Shown: positions 10,762-22,260 of the stretch, one piece after another
Layout of the letters: each line of letters opens with the position of its first letter
Numbering within the stretch: position 1 is the first letter of the stretch
Assembly (NCBI GenBank): GCA_019915015.1
Contig: JAHBBC010000002.1
Location: 2,356,001-2,420,000, forward strand
Length of the DNA: 64,000 bases
Reading direction: 5' to 3'
Origin: Auriscalpium vulgare
Taxonomy: Eukaryota; Basidiomycota; Agaricomycetes; Russulales; Auriscalpiaceae
Made by a program: the position numbers and the translations under genes
Notes under the pieces: model-generated
Seen by the model: only the letters and a program-made list of their open reading frames with translations
Told to the model about the DNA's origin: nothing
Databases searched by the model: none

Positions 10762-12580
10762 TGTTCTGTTTTGACGCATGTTTTTTTGATCCGGCATTAT
10801 TCATCGCTAACGCTCTCTTCTGCAACATCCCCTTCCCCTCATTCCCGCTGTCCAATTGAACCTACCTATCATCTGTCCCATACGTATGCGGATCACATCA
10901 TGCGAAACCTCAGCTGTGTCATAATATGCGTGAATGCGTCCGTTTCCTCCTTACTGTCGTCGCGTGTTTGTACGAGTATCTTTTGGGCTGGCGTAGACTT
11001 AGTGGCTTTCTCTTTCTTGATTAACAAATAATTCTGTTTCATTTCCGTACGGCATCTTTCCGCACCTTGGACGGCTAGCGCTGTGTTTCAAAGTTTACTT
11101 CTCTCGTAGCATGATACGATGATCCCACTCTCCTTTAGCGTAGACCCCTGCTAAGTACCGACCAAACCGTTAATCAATGATATACTTCGCCTTAGAGACG
11201 ACAGGCATCTAGATATCTATCAGCCGAGGGCACATGTGTGATTGACTATGTCCGCTCGACGAAAAGAGTTTGAGCGCATGTGGAAGGGACAAGGGGAAGA
11301 AGTCTGGGGAAGTTACCGACCTCAGCATGGTTTCGATCAGAGTTCGACGCGATAGGAGAAAAGCCAAAAGCTTGACATCAGAAGCCAACCGATTCCACGA
11401 GCCGACGACTTCGACTTCGACTTCGCATGGGATTCGAGAAGCCAAGGCTGTTGCCGACCATCGGACCAAGCGGAAGCGGCGATATACGGTGTGAGAAGGA
11501 ACGGCCGTGAACTTCCTCGCGACGACTTGAGTGAGCCCTTGCTATTGAATGAGGAGCTTGGGTCACTAGCCCACTGCGAGCATGGATCAAATTTGTACTA
11601 CAAGCTCCATCGCAGCGAAGAGAAGAGTGGTACTTACCCATCGCATGGCGGTCGAGAACATCGGTCCGCGTCGGGAAGACGTACTACGGCATTCTCAGCG
11701 CGCTTTATAACCGATGAGGGTGCCGGACCAAAATAATTTGGGTTTGAGGGTGGGGCTGGCTGACATTGAGTACGAAGAGAAGCACGGTACGCTTGATTCT
11801 GTGACTTGAACACCGCTTGTCATCCTATTGCCACCAAAAACAATTGCGTGTTTCGCCTCTCGATAAAATCTGTTGTCAGATTACCGCATTCTTTCACCCA
11901 ACGAGGAGAAATAAGCACCTCCTTATCGTATACTCCGCCACAGAACATCAGAACCGATGAAGGCAGCAAAGATCACCGTAGGACCGTTAAACATTGCCGG
12001 TTCAAAGAGATCATTGGTAGACTGGTAACCAGGTCTTTACGAAGCCGGTGACGAGCAAGCACAGTACTGCTTAGACGGTGGAAGACGTATTGACCGCAGC
12101 GACTGCCAGCGAGGCATGGTGAGTTCGGCGGAGCTAGGGGACGTCACCATTGATCTTCACAAAGTAAGGCAGCAGATTTCAGGCAGTGGGCTAGAATTGG
12201 AGTCAACGTCGCAGCGCCTTGAAGAATATCCTCATTTCGGCCATGTGTCGGCCAGTTTCCTTGACCTGTTACGAATCGCGAAACTCGTGTTCGCCGCGTG
12301 AGAGACTTGTAGCTGAGGCCATGATGTTTCGCTGATATGTTATGGTAGGCTGAGTCTCTATGAGTGCTCGATGCAGAAGCTCGGGAGGTGTGCAGACGAA
12401 GGGCGGCAGTGAAGCACCTCGAACGACGAACTTAGACTCGGAACTTAGAAGGGAATACGCTTGAGTCACGTGCGGGAAACATAAGTTCAAAGCTCAGACT
12501 CTTCCCCACGTCCACGACACGGAACAAAGCTCAGTCTTGTACATCTCCTACCGCGCTCTGCTCTGCTAGAACAAATATTC
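10762..12580. other. Intergenic region, no gene seen
   Basis: About 1.8 kb of AT-richer sequence with only short, motif-free frames. The first 300 bases are T-rich, as expected for the 3' untranslated region and polyadenylation site of the scaffold gene. Confidence 0.5.
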
Positions 12581-13412
12581 ATGGCATCGAATGCTCCTCC
12601 CGGCCCGTCTAACAAGCGGTGGCCCGGTTTCTACGACGCGCTCCAGCTCGCCATCCAACAAGCTGCCCACAAGTGGACGTGAGTTTCTCTTCCCTTATAT
12701 TGTCCTCCCGTCAAATAAAATATGTCCTAGGTTCGAAGAATTTGTAGAATGTTTTCCGCTCTGGTGTGAGGAGCAGCCGAAGGGAGCCGAGACGGTCTAC
12801 CAGACGGTATCAGGCTTCGTTGAAAAGCGTATTGTGGTACGTTGTTCGCCTTACTCGCACGTTCCACCTCGCTCATACCCGATCACCTCAGGAATTGTCG
12901 AACACACTCTTTGAGAACTACGCGCTCCAAGAAAATCTGGACCGCTTGCAGGCCGTCGTCGACGACGCGCGCAGGCGGAAACGCAGTGGGGAGCCGCGCC
13001 CGCTCAACGCGTGGCGAGAGGATCTAGAGCCTCGAGCCGCTACTCGCGCACGCACAATCCCCACTCTCGAGGCCGAGCGCGACAAGTTGCGCAAGCAACT
13101 CACTGAGGTGTGTGCTTATCCCATGCATGACGCGACGTGCTGATCGTTGCCTCATAGCTCGAGGCGCACAACACAGAGCTCGAGGCGACCCTCAAGGAAA
13201 GCGTGGATACCAAGGTCGTGGCTGACGAGAAGATCGCTGAGATATTTGCTTTTTTGGATGAGGTGCGTCGCTGTGGATATTGCGAGAGCGACCGCTGATC
13301 AGTGCGTCGGGACCAGCTCGTGATGAAATGGAAAGACCTTCCAATTGAGGAAATGCAAGAGTGGTCGCTGCAAAAAGCCGAATCCCAGAGCACCATCAAC
13401 CCTTCCCTCTGA
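12581..13412 (+). CDS. NNF1: Kinetochore protein Nnf1 (Mis12/MIND complex)
   Basis: Exons 12581-12678, 12731-12836, 12892-13107, 13158-13262 and 13317-13412 join to 206 aa, close to the usual Nnf1 length of about 200. Residues 10-90 show the family pattern: a starting helix (RWPGFYDALQLAIQQAA), the conserved FEEFVECFP segment, a helix up to FVEKRIVEELSNTLFE, then a Leu-rich coiled coil (LQENLDRLQAVVDDARRRKRSG). The rest is charged coiled coil. Nnf1/PMF1 pairs with Mis12/Mtw1 in the MIND complex, which links inner-kinetochore proteins to Ndc80 at the centromere. The call comes from pattern recognition of a divergent family, supported by size and coiled-coil layout. Confidence 0.75.
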
Positions 13413-13516
13413 AAGCCTGAAAGGCTTCACAAGGCTTCACTCCCGACGCTGTCACGTGACCTTTAACCATCCCTTTCCATCGCCATCGACTCTATCCTCT
13501 TGTTCACGACCCCAAC

Positions 13517-14889
13517 ATGCAATCCCCAACTCAACGACCGAATCTCCCGCCCTCAGCACTCTGGGCGCGCCTCCTCCGCAAACCGACGTTCCCCGCGGCC
13601 ACGGCCATGCCTGCGCACACCCAGCTCGCGCCCGCCGACAAGGCTCAAACCTCGACACGCATCCTCCTGCACGACACACACGCGCGTCTCGAAACCTTCG
13701 GTGAGCGCACTGGCAGGCTGGTGAAGGAAGTCGAGGATGCGCGGCGCGAAATCGTGCGCGTCGGCGAAGAGGCTGAGAGCGCGCGGGAGAAGGCGGCGGA
13801 CGTCGTCGTGCAGACCGGTGTGTTTCCTCGCCCAACCCTCAGCTTTCCTATGTGCAACCCGGTAGCTCCTCAGCACTGGGACGCTGGAACGGATGGGCCA
13901 ATTATATGCGCATATACTTACCTATTTCTCGCAGTCAACCGCTGCCAGACAATGCTCCAGAAGGCAGTCGGTGAACCTGTACAAACCCGCGAGGTCGCCA
14001 TTCTCCGTGCCGAGCTCGCCAGTGTGTCCACCAAAATGACCGCGCTCGACTCCAAGCTCGATGCACTCCGCACGGTGCGTCCTACATCGCTCTGTCGCAA
14101 CGCTCGACCTGACCTCGCGCCATGCGCTATCCCCAGCTCGTGCAGGACCAGAATCGCGCCTTACAGATGCTGCAGGACCAACAGTCACGCGCGCAGGAAC
14201 AACATGCGCAGACCGTCGCGCTCCTCGCGCCGCTCCTCCCGCTGCTCCAGGCCTTGCCTTTGCACATCGACCTCGCGCGCGCTGCTATGGTTGAGAAAAT
14301 ACACGAGGCACCCAAGTTCCACAGTTCATCTGGATCTCCGAAACGAGACAACCCTAAGGAACGTTCATCGAGCCCTCCGAATAAGCGTCGCCGGCTCGCG
14401 GACGGTGATGAGCGTCTGCACACTGGCATACTGCGCGGAACCGACATCCTCGCCGCATCTGAACTCAAGCCACGCCGCGGTCCGAGCGAAGCTGAACACC
14501 ATGCGCCAACGCCCGTCTGCACGCCGTCCCCGGAACTGCCGATGTCCAACACTCCTACCGATGTCCACAAGCCGGATGTTTGGGCCACGACCGCGCATAC
14601 CACTGCGATTCCGCACGGCACCGCGACGTTCTTGGGTGGCGCGTTCCACGGTGGTACGTAGCCACGATCCTACGTTCTGCGTACCGCATCTGACGTGCCG
14701 CTTTGGACTGCAGGGCAGGACTTCCGGGCAAGCATGTATGTACCCCCTCCGGGATGGAAAGTTCAGCCTGTGCAGGTGTGGTCGATGAAATCGAGCAGTG
14801 CCTGTGTGACGCTCATGCATTCGTCGCAGATGACGCCGGGGCCAGGCAAACGGTTCATCCCAATACATGAAGATGATGACGAGGAGTGA
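13517..14889 (+). CDS. Unrecognised coiled-coil protein
   Basis: Exons 13517-13817, 13935-14074, 14137-14653, 14714-14775 and 14830-14889 join to 359 aa. An alternative ATG at 13607 would remove 30 residues. Residues about 55-190 are rich in heptads (ETFGERTGRLVKEVEDARRE; later KLDALRTLVQDQNRALQML), indicating a long coiled coil. A basic patch (PPNKRRR) could be a nuclear signal. The tail carries PPPGWKVQPVQ and an acidic end (HEDDDEE). The last intron (14776-14829) is 54 nt, a multiple of three, so it could be retained. The gene starts 104 bases after NNF1 on the same strand. I do not recognise a family. Confidence 0.6.
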
Positions 14890-15659
14890 ATGTGAACCCG
14901 CATCGTTGTGGTTGGCTTAGGAGGACGATTGGCGGTAAACGCTCCGCTCGATGGGGGTGCAATCGGACATGTACTTTCAGAGTATAGAGGGTGTACAATG
15001 CTACGATAGCTTCATTCGCCACATCCCGACCACCAGTAACTTACTAGAGGCTTAATAATTAGCTCGGTCTCTTTCGAAACACGGCAGATATCGAACGTGC
15101 CTCACCTAATTGTTTGGGAAAAGTCCACCGTCGACGCGGCCCAAATTATTTACGGGCTTTGACCACATCGGACGATCGCAGTCGGAGTCGGAGAGCATAG
15201 GACGTTATGCATTGTTGGAGATTTCTCCCACATCTAGCTGTGGGCAGAATTCAACGTCCTATTAGAGTTGCAGGATAGGCAAACTAGAAAGCACATACCC
15301 TGATAAGCACGCCGTGCAGTCAACGGGTGTCCCGAAGTCTGAAGTCTGAAAGTTCACCAGCGTCACGGAGGAACTAAATTCGGAATAGCATTGTCCAATT
15401 GTGTTGAGCAGAATGAACCGTTCAATATATTCATGTATCGAGTTTGAACTGACTGTACTAGTGCGCCGGACTTTCGGATAGTTCTGCGGTGTGGCACCAA
15501 CGGAGATGAGCTAGAGCAACAGGACAAAAGACGACGCACCAGCACGATCACCTGTGAAGAGCAAGACCGATCGTCCGCAAGGCGACGCGAACAAAAGAAT
15601 AGTGAGATGAAGGGCCTCCCAGCTATTGTCCTGTTCGGTCTCAGTATTCATCCTAGGCA

Positions 15660-15746
15660 ACAAAGCACGCCGGACCTTGTCGTGTCGTCGATGGCCTGAG
15701 GCTAGACGAAGACAAGATCAAGCTCAACGTTCGAAAAGTATAAAAT
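15660..15746 (+). promoter_or_regulatory. Pheromone gene promoter, copy 1 (ACAAAG site and TATA box)
   Basis: TATAAAAT lies at 15739-15746, 69 bases before the ATG, in a context shared by all three pheromone copies. ACAAAG at 15660-15665 is kept at the matching place in copy 3. It resembles the ACAAAG core of HMG-box pheromone-response elements known from smut fungi. The regulatory role is inferred. Confidence 0.5.
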
Positions 15747-15814
15747 GCCCTGCGAGCGAGCGAGTTAGCCTCAAGCTCTTCCACGAAGTCTTACAACCCT
15801 CTCACATCTTATCA

Positions 15815-15940
15815 ATGGACTCCTTCCTCAGCAACATCTTCACCACCACCTCCCCCGTGGAGTCCGAGCCCGCGAACTCGACCCCCGTCGACGCCGAGGG
15901 CGGCGGAAGCGGTTCCAGCGGCGGCTGCGTCGTTGCCTGA
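15815..15940 (+). CDS. Mating pheromone precursor, copy 1
   Basis: A 41 aa precursor that starts MDSF, the usual start of basidiomycete lipopeptide pheromone precursors, and ends in the CAAX box CVVA for farnesylation, AAX removal and carboxymethylation. The segment before the cysteine is very Gly/Ser-rich (EGGGSGSSGG). A charged junction (PVDAEGG) about 12 residues from the cysteine is a plausible cleavage site for the mature peptide. No intron is needed. Compared with copies 2 and 3 it has one extra residue and differs at a few positions near the N-terminus (SNIFTTT against NIFFTT). It has its own TATA box and sits in a duplicated block. The product would act on a STE3-type receptor, none of which I see in the window. 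Confidence 0.87.
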   Translation: MDSFLSNIFTTTSPVESEPANSTPVDAEGGGSGSSGGCVVA

Positions 15941-16469
15941 ATTCCCCATGGAATCTACCCATTGTAAGCAGCCTTGTTTGGTGTCAATTGCGGCGACTGA
16001 TGTTTTGCACGAGCAGATTCTCACCGGATATACGTCGTAACGGTTCCACGATTTGGCGGATGGCAAGATATGTAGCGGATGGCGGATGAGTTTTTGGCGC
16101 ATACATTATGAACTTCGATCTTCTTTGTACCGTTGCGATTGGGCTCGCGCGAATTGAGCTTGCAACAGTTTCTTGACTTTTCTCTCAGCGATGAAGCAAG
16201 ATATTGGAGCTCGAGTTGTGCGTCGTGGGCTTGAGACGGTGATGGCTGACAGCAGCCACAGATTGTACGGATCTGAGAAGCAAGCGATGTAATTTGCGAC
16301 GAAGGCCAGCTTCATTCGCCGCATTCCGACTGGCAGTAGTCGAAGAAGACATTTTTACTGCTCGAGACGCGATCACGTGTGATGAGACGACGCCCCGTTA
16401 CAGCATGATATAGCACCCCAAGCACCCCAGAACAAAAACAAGATAATTCGACGAACGGAAATAGATCGT

Positions 16470-17230
16470 TCACAGCGTCTTCAGCGCCCGCGCCGCCTTC
16501 AATCCGACCGCAAGTAACGAGCGCACGCGCATCCCAACCTCCACCGCCATATACAGCGGAATTAAGAAGAAGGGCACATAGCTCAAGAGAAGCATAATTC
16601 TCTGCTCGAGCGTGATGGATATGGTGCGAGATGCGATGGTCGCGGCAGTGGTGGTGGGCGTATACATGACGACAGCGAGGCAAGCGAGCGTCGTAGTGGC
16701 GGTGGAGGCGCCGTAGATGATGATGAGGGGGTATATTCCGCGAGAGCCTGTGTAAGCGTCGTATGACTTAGCTGAGCGCATCAAGTACACAGGCTCGCAC
16801 ACTCACCTCGCCAGAGCCCCCGCGCGCCGATGAAGAACGTCGGCAGCTGGAATGCCCTGCACCAAGCATCAGCAACTCCTCACTCGAAAGCCTCGGTGGG
16901 ACGTACGCCTCGAGACACAGAAACGTCTTGAACCACACGAGCTCGCGCTCTGGAACGGGCAGGAGGCCCATTGCGCCGCCAACGAGCGGGTCGCCCGACA
17001 TAGCGACGTACCACACGGGAAGGGCACGGATGACATCAGGCACGTAGGAGGGCGGGTATAGGGCCTGGCAGTCGATGAGCAGTGTCGCAGGGATGTGAAT
17101 CTGTTGAAGCATTGATATTTCGTTAGATGTCGACACTAGGAGGCGGTCAGAGAAGACGCACGAGGAAGAAGATGAAGTAGAAGAGGTCCGTTGGACGGGA
17201 GGTCAGGGTTCGCCTGGTAGGGGGACCCAT
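16470..17230 (-). CDS. EXPERA-domain membrane protein (TMEM97/sigma-2 receptor-like)
   Basis: Exons, all on the complement, 17162-17230, 16907-17100, 16807-16856 and 16470-16747 join to 196 aa. The start is fixed by the family-like opening TSRPTDLFYFIFFL-IHIPATLLIDCQALYPP. Four hydrophobic segments follow (first at about 16-33; then PTFFIGARGLW, IYPLIIIYGASTATTTLACLAVV and MLLLSYVPFFLIPLYMAVEV). This is the EXPERA layout of the TMEM97/EBP group. TMEM97 relatives sit in the endoplasmic reticulum and influence sterol handling and Npc1 levels. The gene diverges from the Shg1-like gene across 174 bases. The EXPERA call is firm; the exact substrate is unknown. Confidence 0.85.
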
Positions 17231-17404
17231 GTCTTTCGAAAGGTTCAGTTTGCTTGCTGGTTTGCTCCAAGTTGCGCTGCGAAGAGTCACTAGTCAGAGG
17301 TCGAATAAAAAGCAGTTGAAGGCGCGTAGTAGCGGACCGAACTGGGACCGAAGAGCATCTCAGCATCACTGACGCTCAATATACGGGTATTGCTCCCGAC
17401 CGCC

Positions 17405-18125
17405 ATGTCCATCCAGAATCCAACGCAGCTGGTCCAAGAGTACGTATGAAGATCGCTTGTCTCTGCGACTCTCATCACAATCTCGACGTCCCAGCGCAGG
17501 TTCAAGAAGTCTGGCGAGTTCGACCGCCTGCGCCGTGAGCTTTTGTCCCAGTTCCAGACGTCCGTGCGTATTGTTGCTACCATCCTTCTACGACGATCTC
17601 ATACATGCGCTAGGACAATATGGACTCATTCATGGCGCGCGTGGAAAGCATCGCCCGGGAACGCCTAGATGCCGACGTTGACAATAAATTGGAAAAGGCG
17701 GCCCCAGACGCGCTTCATCGCGAGCTGCTGCAGGAGCTCAATCGGTCCGTAGCCATATCCCAGCCTTCCGATCCCGGCTTTCGACCATTATACCCAGGTA
17801 TCCGCTCGTTGAGCGCGCGCTCGCCGACGTTCCCGCATTCTCGGATCCCGCGTTCGCAGGCGGCGTGCGTGCGCATGCGCGGAAGATCCTGCAGCGCGAT
17901 CGAGGGGAGACAGTACCAGGTGCGTTGCATCCTCATTTACCCACAGAACCCTTCCACTCATTTACTTCACTTTCAGAGGATAATGTCCTACTCGGTGCGA
18001 CACCAAATGGCGCAGATGCAGGTGCCAATCCAGGGGCTGCTCGCCCGAATGGGCATGGCGAGGCCCTCGTGCTGCGCGAGGTATCCCCCGACGACGACGG
18101 TAGCATGGACATGTCTCAGGACTAA
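17405..18125 (+). CDS. SHG1: BOD1/SHG1-domain protein (COMPASS subunit Shg1-like)
   Basis: Exons 17405-17439, 17500-17563, 17614-17744, 17798-17919 and 17977-18125 join to 166 aa. The N-terminus shows the family signature: LVQEFKKSGEFDRLRRELLSQFQ, then MDSFMARVESIARERLDAD. The middle (YPLVERALADVPAFSD) fits the rest of the domain, and the tail is acidic and disordered. In yeast, Shg1 is a subunit of the Set1/COMPASS histone H3K4 methyltransferase; the metazoan relative BOD1 acts at kinetochores. Splice sites were set by codon phase, with the first intron ending at GCGCAG so that the EFKK motif is kept. Confidence 0.82.
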
Positions 18126-18608
18126 GGTACCCGCCGTCGTGCATATGTTATCATCATCCATGTAGACGTGTCCTGCACATGCGAGGTAAATAGATTTATT
18201 AATACATATGTCTCTAATTATGGTTCACAAGCACCGCACAAGCGCGGCCGAGGCATTCTACTAGCGTGGTACGCCCGGTAAGGATCACCATGATACTAGA
18301 GGCCTCGGCCGTGCGTGGCTTAGCGCTGGCGGAAGCCCAGCAGCACCGGGATGAGGCACCTACAATCGCCGGAGACGGTCTACAGTAGTTGCAGAGTTGA
18401 AAGCGTTCCGGCCTGGCCATGCTGTGTAGGCCCCGCACATTTACCCGTGCCCATCATAACCACGAAGACCTGTGAGCCCCCAGTGCCCCCCTGGAGAGTA
18501 GAATTGCCTCTACCATGGCGGGACGTCTTTAGCCATGTGGATCGCGGTCGCATGGTCCATGGCAGTGTGCCAACCTTCGCATGGTCGACTTGAGCGCACC
18601 ACCAGTGA
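18126..18608. other. 3' flanks of convergent genes, no gene seen
   Basis: The convergent ends of the Shg1-like and MYND genes face each other here. Open frames on both strands lack motifs. Confidence 0.5.
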
Positions 18609-20417
18609 TTAGTGGCGCCCTGCTTCATTCTGGAGGAGCTGCGCCACCCTGTTGTGCGAATCAAACAGCATCGCGCTCGTCATCAGCACGGACCCCATCG
18701 TCTTCCTCCTCCCCAATCGCACAGCGCTGCGGATCTGCACACTGTCCTCCTTGTCCTCCTGCCCGCTTGGGGCGGGGCCCAGCTGCCGCAGCAAAATCTT
18801 GGGCTGCGCGCCCGTCGTGTAGTCCAAGGTGATGATGATCGAGTGCGGAAGCCCGTCGCAGGGGGGCGCCATGGCGCGGATGGCGTCGGCGCGGTCCCTC
18901 GCGTCTTGTGCGATGAGCATGCGGTGGAACTCCTGGTCGCCGTAGCTGACGAGCCCGTCGAGCTGGACCATTATGTGCTTGCGCCTCCAGGCGCAGTGGT
19001 CCCTGTGGGTTGCCACCCAGCCGTCGCTTTGGCAGCGTTGCGAGCAGTAGAAGGACAGGTGACATCCAGAGCACCGTCTGAACAACTTTCTTTGGCCGCC
19101 TGTACCGCACTGCAGGGAAACTGCATGTGAGCAACCAGTATGATGAGTACGAGTGTCAACTCACCGTTTCGCAGGTCCAATGGTCCAAGGCCCGTTTGAA
19201 CTCCAAACGCTCCTTGCTCAAGGCTTTCAGCGACGTCCATGCGCTGCTGAGCATAGAGTTTGCGATGGCAGACTCCGCCTCCGCGGTGAAACCCTCCAGA
19301 CGTTTGCCAATGGGGGTGATGACCGAAGGGAAGAGCAGGTACCTCGGGATGATGTCCTGGATGAGCCTTCTGCTGCATATCCGCGTGTTTTCGTCCAATT
19401 CCGGCAGCCACGGCGCGATGGTGAGCAGCGCCTCAAAGAAGCCTTCCTTGACTGTTTGTTGGAGCCAATTGATACCGATCCCACACTCGACGAGGAGGGC
19501 TACGAAGCGGACGGATACGTCGATGCCAACCTTGATATCGATGTCGGAGAGGATGTCCATTCTTGACAGCCTGAGGAGGATGCGTGTGACGCCGCGCATC
19601 GCGCCGTTCTCCATGATGGCAGCTTGCAATGGTGTGTCATCGCCTGTCGATAGAGAAGCTACCAGCATGGCGTACGTGCGCAACTGCAGCGCCAGCGTGG
19701 GGGACGGCCGCAGTTTGAGAGCGAGACGCATCGGTGCGAGTGCGTGCACGGCTACGGCATCGACGTCGCCTTGGGCGTGCGCGACGAGGTCGTCGAGCGT
19801 CGCGGGCCGCAGGCGAGCAAGCAGCTCGAGGGCCAGTGTGACGATGGGGAACTGTGGAAGGGAGGTGTGGTCGAGGGCCATCCAGCGATCTACCATGAAA
19901 GCGACGAGACCCGGCGTCGCGAGGAGCTGCTGCCTCATCTGCTCTGTGCCGAGCAGGAGGAACATGATATGCATGTGGGTCTGCGACGCCGCGGTGCGCA
20001 TTTCGGCTGGCACGGCCGCGCTCTTCAGGCTCTCGGAGAGGTAGTTTATCCACTTGAATATGGACCCCCACGCCCGGGATATCGCCGGTACGTACGGCGT
20101 AGTGTCGGTCTGGAGGACTCCTGTGAGACCGATGAGACAAGCGCCCGCGGTGTCGGACGCGCGGCCGCCCTGCGGAGGTGCTAGGAGGTGCGCGCAGAAT
20201 GCATCAGCGGTCTCGATGCGCTGAGCGGTCGTGAGCAATTCGCTGTCCAGCGCGAGCGCCTGCAGCGATGGAACTAAGCCATGCCGCGCATAGCCGATGA
20301 CCTGATGAGTGGTTAAATGTACAAGATAATGAAGGGGCAACTACGACGCACCGCCGAGGGGTCCGTGCGCAGGAGGGCGCGCATCCTGTCGGTCGCTCTG
20401 TCGAGTTGGTGTGCCAT
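18609..20417 (-). CDS. MYND-type zinc finger protein
   Basis: Exons, complement of 20352-20417, 19165-20301 and 18609-19109, join to 567 aa. Residues 1-400 are a helical, armadillo-like repeat region (for example PSLQALALDSELL, FPIVTLALELLARL). A complete MYND finger is formed across the second intron: WTC-ETC, then RRCSGCHLSFYCSQRC and WVATHRDHC. Choosing the TGCAG acceptor at 19110-19112 restores the first Cys-x2-Cys pair. MYND fingers bind proline-rich peptides and occur in many basidiomycete regulatory proteins. No SET domain is present, so it is probably not a methyltransferase. The role is unknown. Confidence 0.85.
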
Positions 20418-20638
20418 GGTGGAAAGGAAGAGAGACGGTGTGGGAGCGAGCACGCATGTGCATCGCGGTCTATATTGAATGATATCGTTGTGCATGCGGC
20501 GGCGCCTCCGACGCAGACAAAGTCGCTTTCCCACGACAATTTCGTGGGCGCTCAAGCTGCTCGCAGCTTGGCAACTCGCTGATAACTTAGCACCGGCCTT
20601 CTTCAACTCACGCTCGACGTCGACATCGTTGTGTTCCT

Positions 20639-21642
20639 ATGGCCGCCATCGGAAGCGTGTTCCTCGGCGACGTCCAGCGCCATCGCCTGCTTTCGAGCGG
20701 TTCGACGCCGGGGTCAACGCCGCCGTCATCGCCGCCGCCGTCCATCACCGCGACGAGCTCATTCCCGCATCCCCCCCGCACGCAAGTACCCGACGCATCA
20801 TCCTCGAAGGCGTCCGACACTTTTCAATTACCGCCCACCGTTACCCCCGAGCAGTCGATCGATCTGCGCCTACGCTGGCTTGAGGCGCTGCTTCATGGTG
20901 TCAAACACGATCCTGACAAGCGGGCGGAGCTGAGGAACGGGGACACGCTCATGCGGAATGCGGAGGAGGTGAAGCGGCGCATGGACGACGTTGTTGAAGC
21001 CAACGAAGGGTTACGGCGATTCATCAGCCACTGTATGCACCCACTTGTTATCGTCGCCTCGCAATGCTGACCGTGGCGAACGCGCACCTCGTAGATGACC
21101 AGCACGCCCAGCTGCTCACGCCGGCGTTTGCACTATCAGGGACGCTGCCTGCCCCTCCAGCGTACCAAAATATGTCCGCCAGCGAGCTGGAGGCGTTCCT
21201 CGCAGAGCTCGAACCCGATATTCGCGCGGCAGACCGCGACATGCGCGAGATCGAGATGCTCGAGGCGAAGGGCGTCACTGCTGCAGGAAAGCTACCAGGT
21301 GCGCGTATATCCTTTCCTTGCATACCTGATATATAACTTAACCGCACGCGACAGACTACGAGGCGCTGCAGCCACGGTTGGAAGCTCTCGTCAAGCATCA
21401 TCAAGAAGACCTGGAGACCGCGTCTGCGCTTGAACGGCGCGTCGCTAAGATCATACAACGGTATGCCACTCAAGTACGCGTGCATTTTGCTCTCCCGAAA
21501 TCTCCGTGCTGATGCATTGTTCTAGGTTGACACGCTCTCTGAGCTTTTCATGGTATGGGACGACACGCTCAAGGACACAGATGACAAAATCTCGCGGTTG
21601 GAAAAGGACCGAGAGGGGCGTGAACGACTGGGCTACATCTGA
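20639..21642 (+). CDS. DCTN3: Dynactin subunit 3 (p24)-like coiled-coil protein
   Basis: Exons 20639-21032, 21095-21298, 21355-21473 and 21526-21642 join to 277 aa. A Pro/Ser-rich leader of about 65 residues is followed by RLRWLEALLHG, matching the start of p24-type dynactin subunits. Several coiled coils follow (LMRNAEEVKRRMDD, LEAFLAELEPDIRAADRD). The C-terminal part, RLEALVKHHQEDLE then VDTLSELFMVWDDTL, parallels the family's end segment, where the Trp-Asp pair is kept. p24 lies in the dynactin shoulder and supports dynein cargo transport and nuclear movement. The family is weakly conserved, so the call rests on layout and the last motif. Confidence 0.6.
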
Positions 21643-22260
21643 ACCATACTGTAGCCCTTGGGTACAGCTGCCCGTAGCAGGCGCGCCGGCGCTGATGAAC
21701 ATTTTGGGACCAGGATCACTGCCATCCTTGCTGCCCTCCGTGACGCAGTTGGGGCATCAGCAGAATTTATCCCGAGCGTTATGGGGTTGATCGAACCGAG
21801 TAGGCTTCTTACCGTGCATATAACACATCACTTCACAGGATGTGTACTAGAAGCCATAGCGGATGATTGTTCACAGTTAGCCTTCGTCGCAAATTGCATT
21901 ACTTGCTTCTCAGATTCGTACAATCTGTGGCTGCTGTCGCTGCTGTCAGCCATCACCGTCTCATGATCAAGCCCACGACGCACAACTCGAGCTCCAATAT
22001 CTCGCTTCATCGCTGAGAGAAAAGTCAAGAATCTGTTGCAAGCTCAATTCGCGCGAGCCCAATCGCAACGGTACAAAGAAGATCGAAGTTCATAATGTAT
22101 GCGCCAAAAACTCATCCGCCATCCGCTACATAATTTGCCATCCGCCAAATCGTGGAACCGTTACGACGTATATCCGGTGAGAATCTGCTCGTGCCAACCA
22201 TCAGCCGCCGCAATTGACACCAACCAAGGCTGCTTACAATGGGTAGATTCCATGGGGAAT

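Larger units (their letters stand above)
15083..16315 (+). repeat. Duplicated pheromone block 1
   Basis: This block is repeated in direct orientation at about 27543-28650, sharing both upstream and downstream sequence. Its promoter-coding-3' part is repeated in inverted orientation at about 21860-22560. Small indels and substitutions separate the copies. Conserved downstream markers include TTTTTGGCGCATACATTAT and TTGTACCGTTGCGATTGGGC. Confidence 0.85.
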
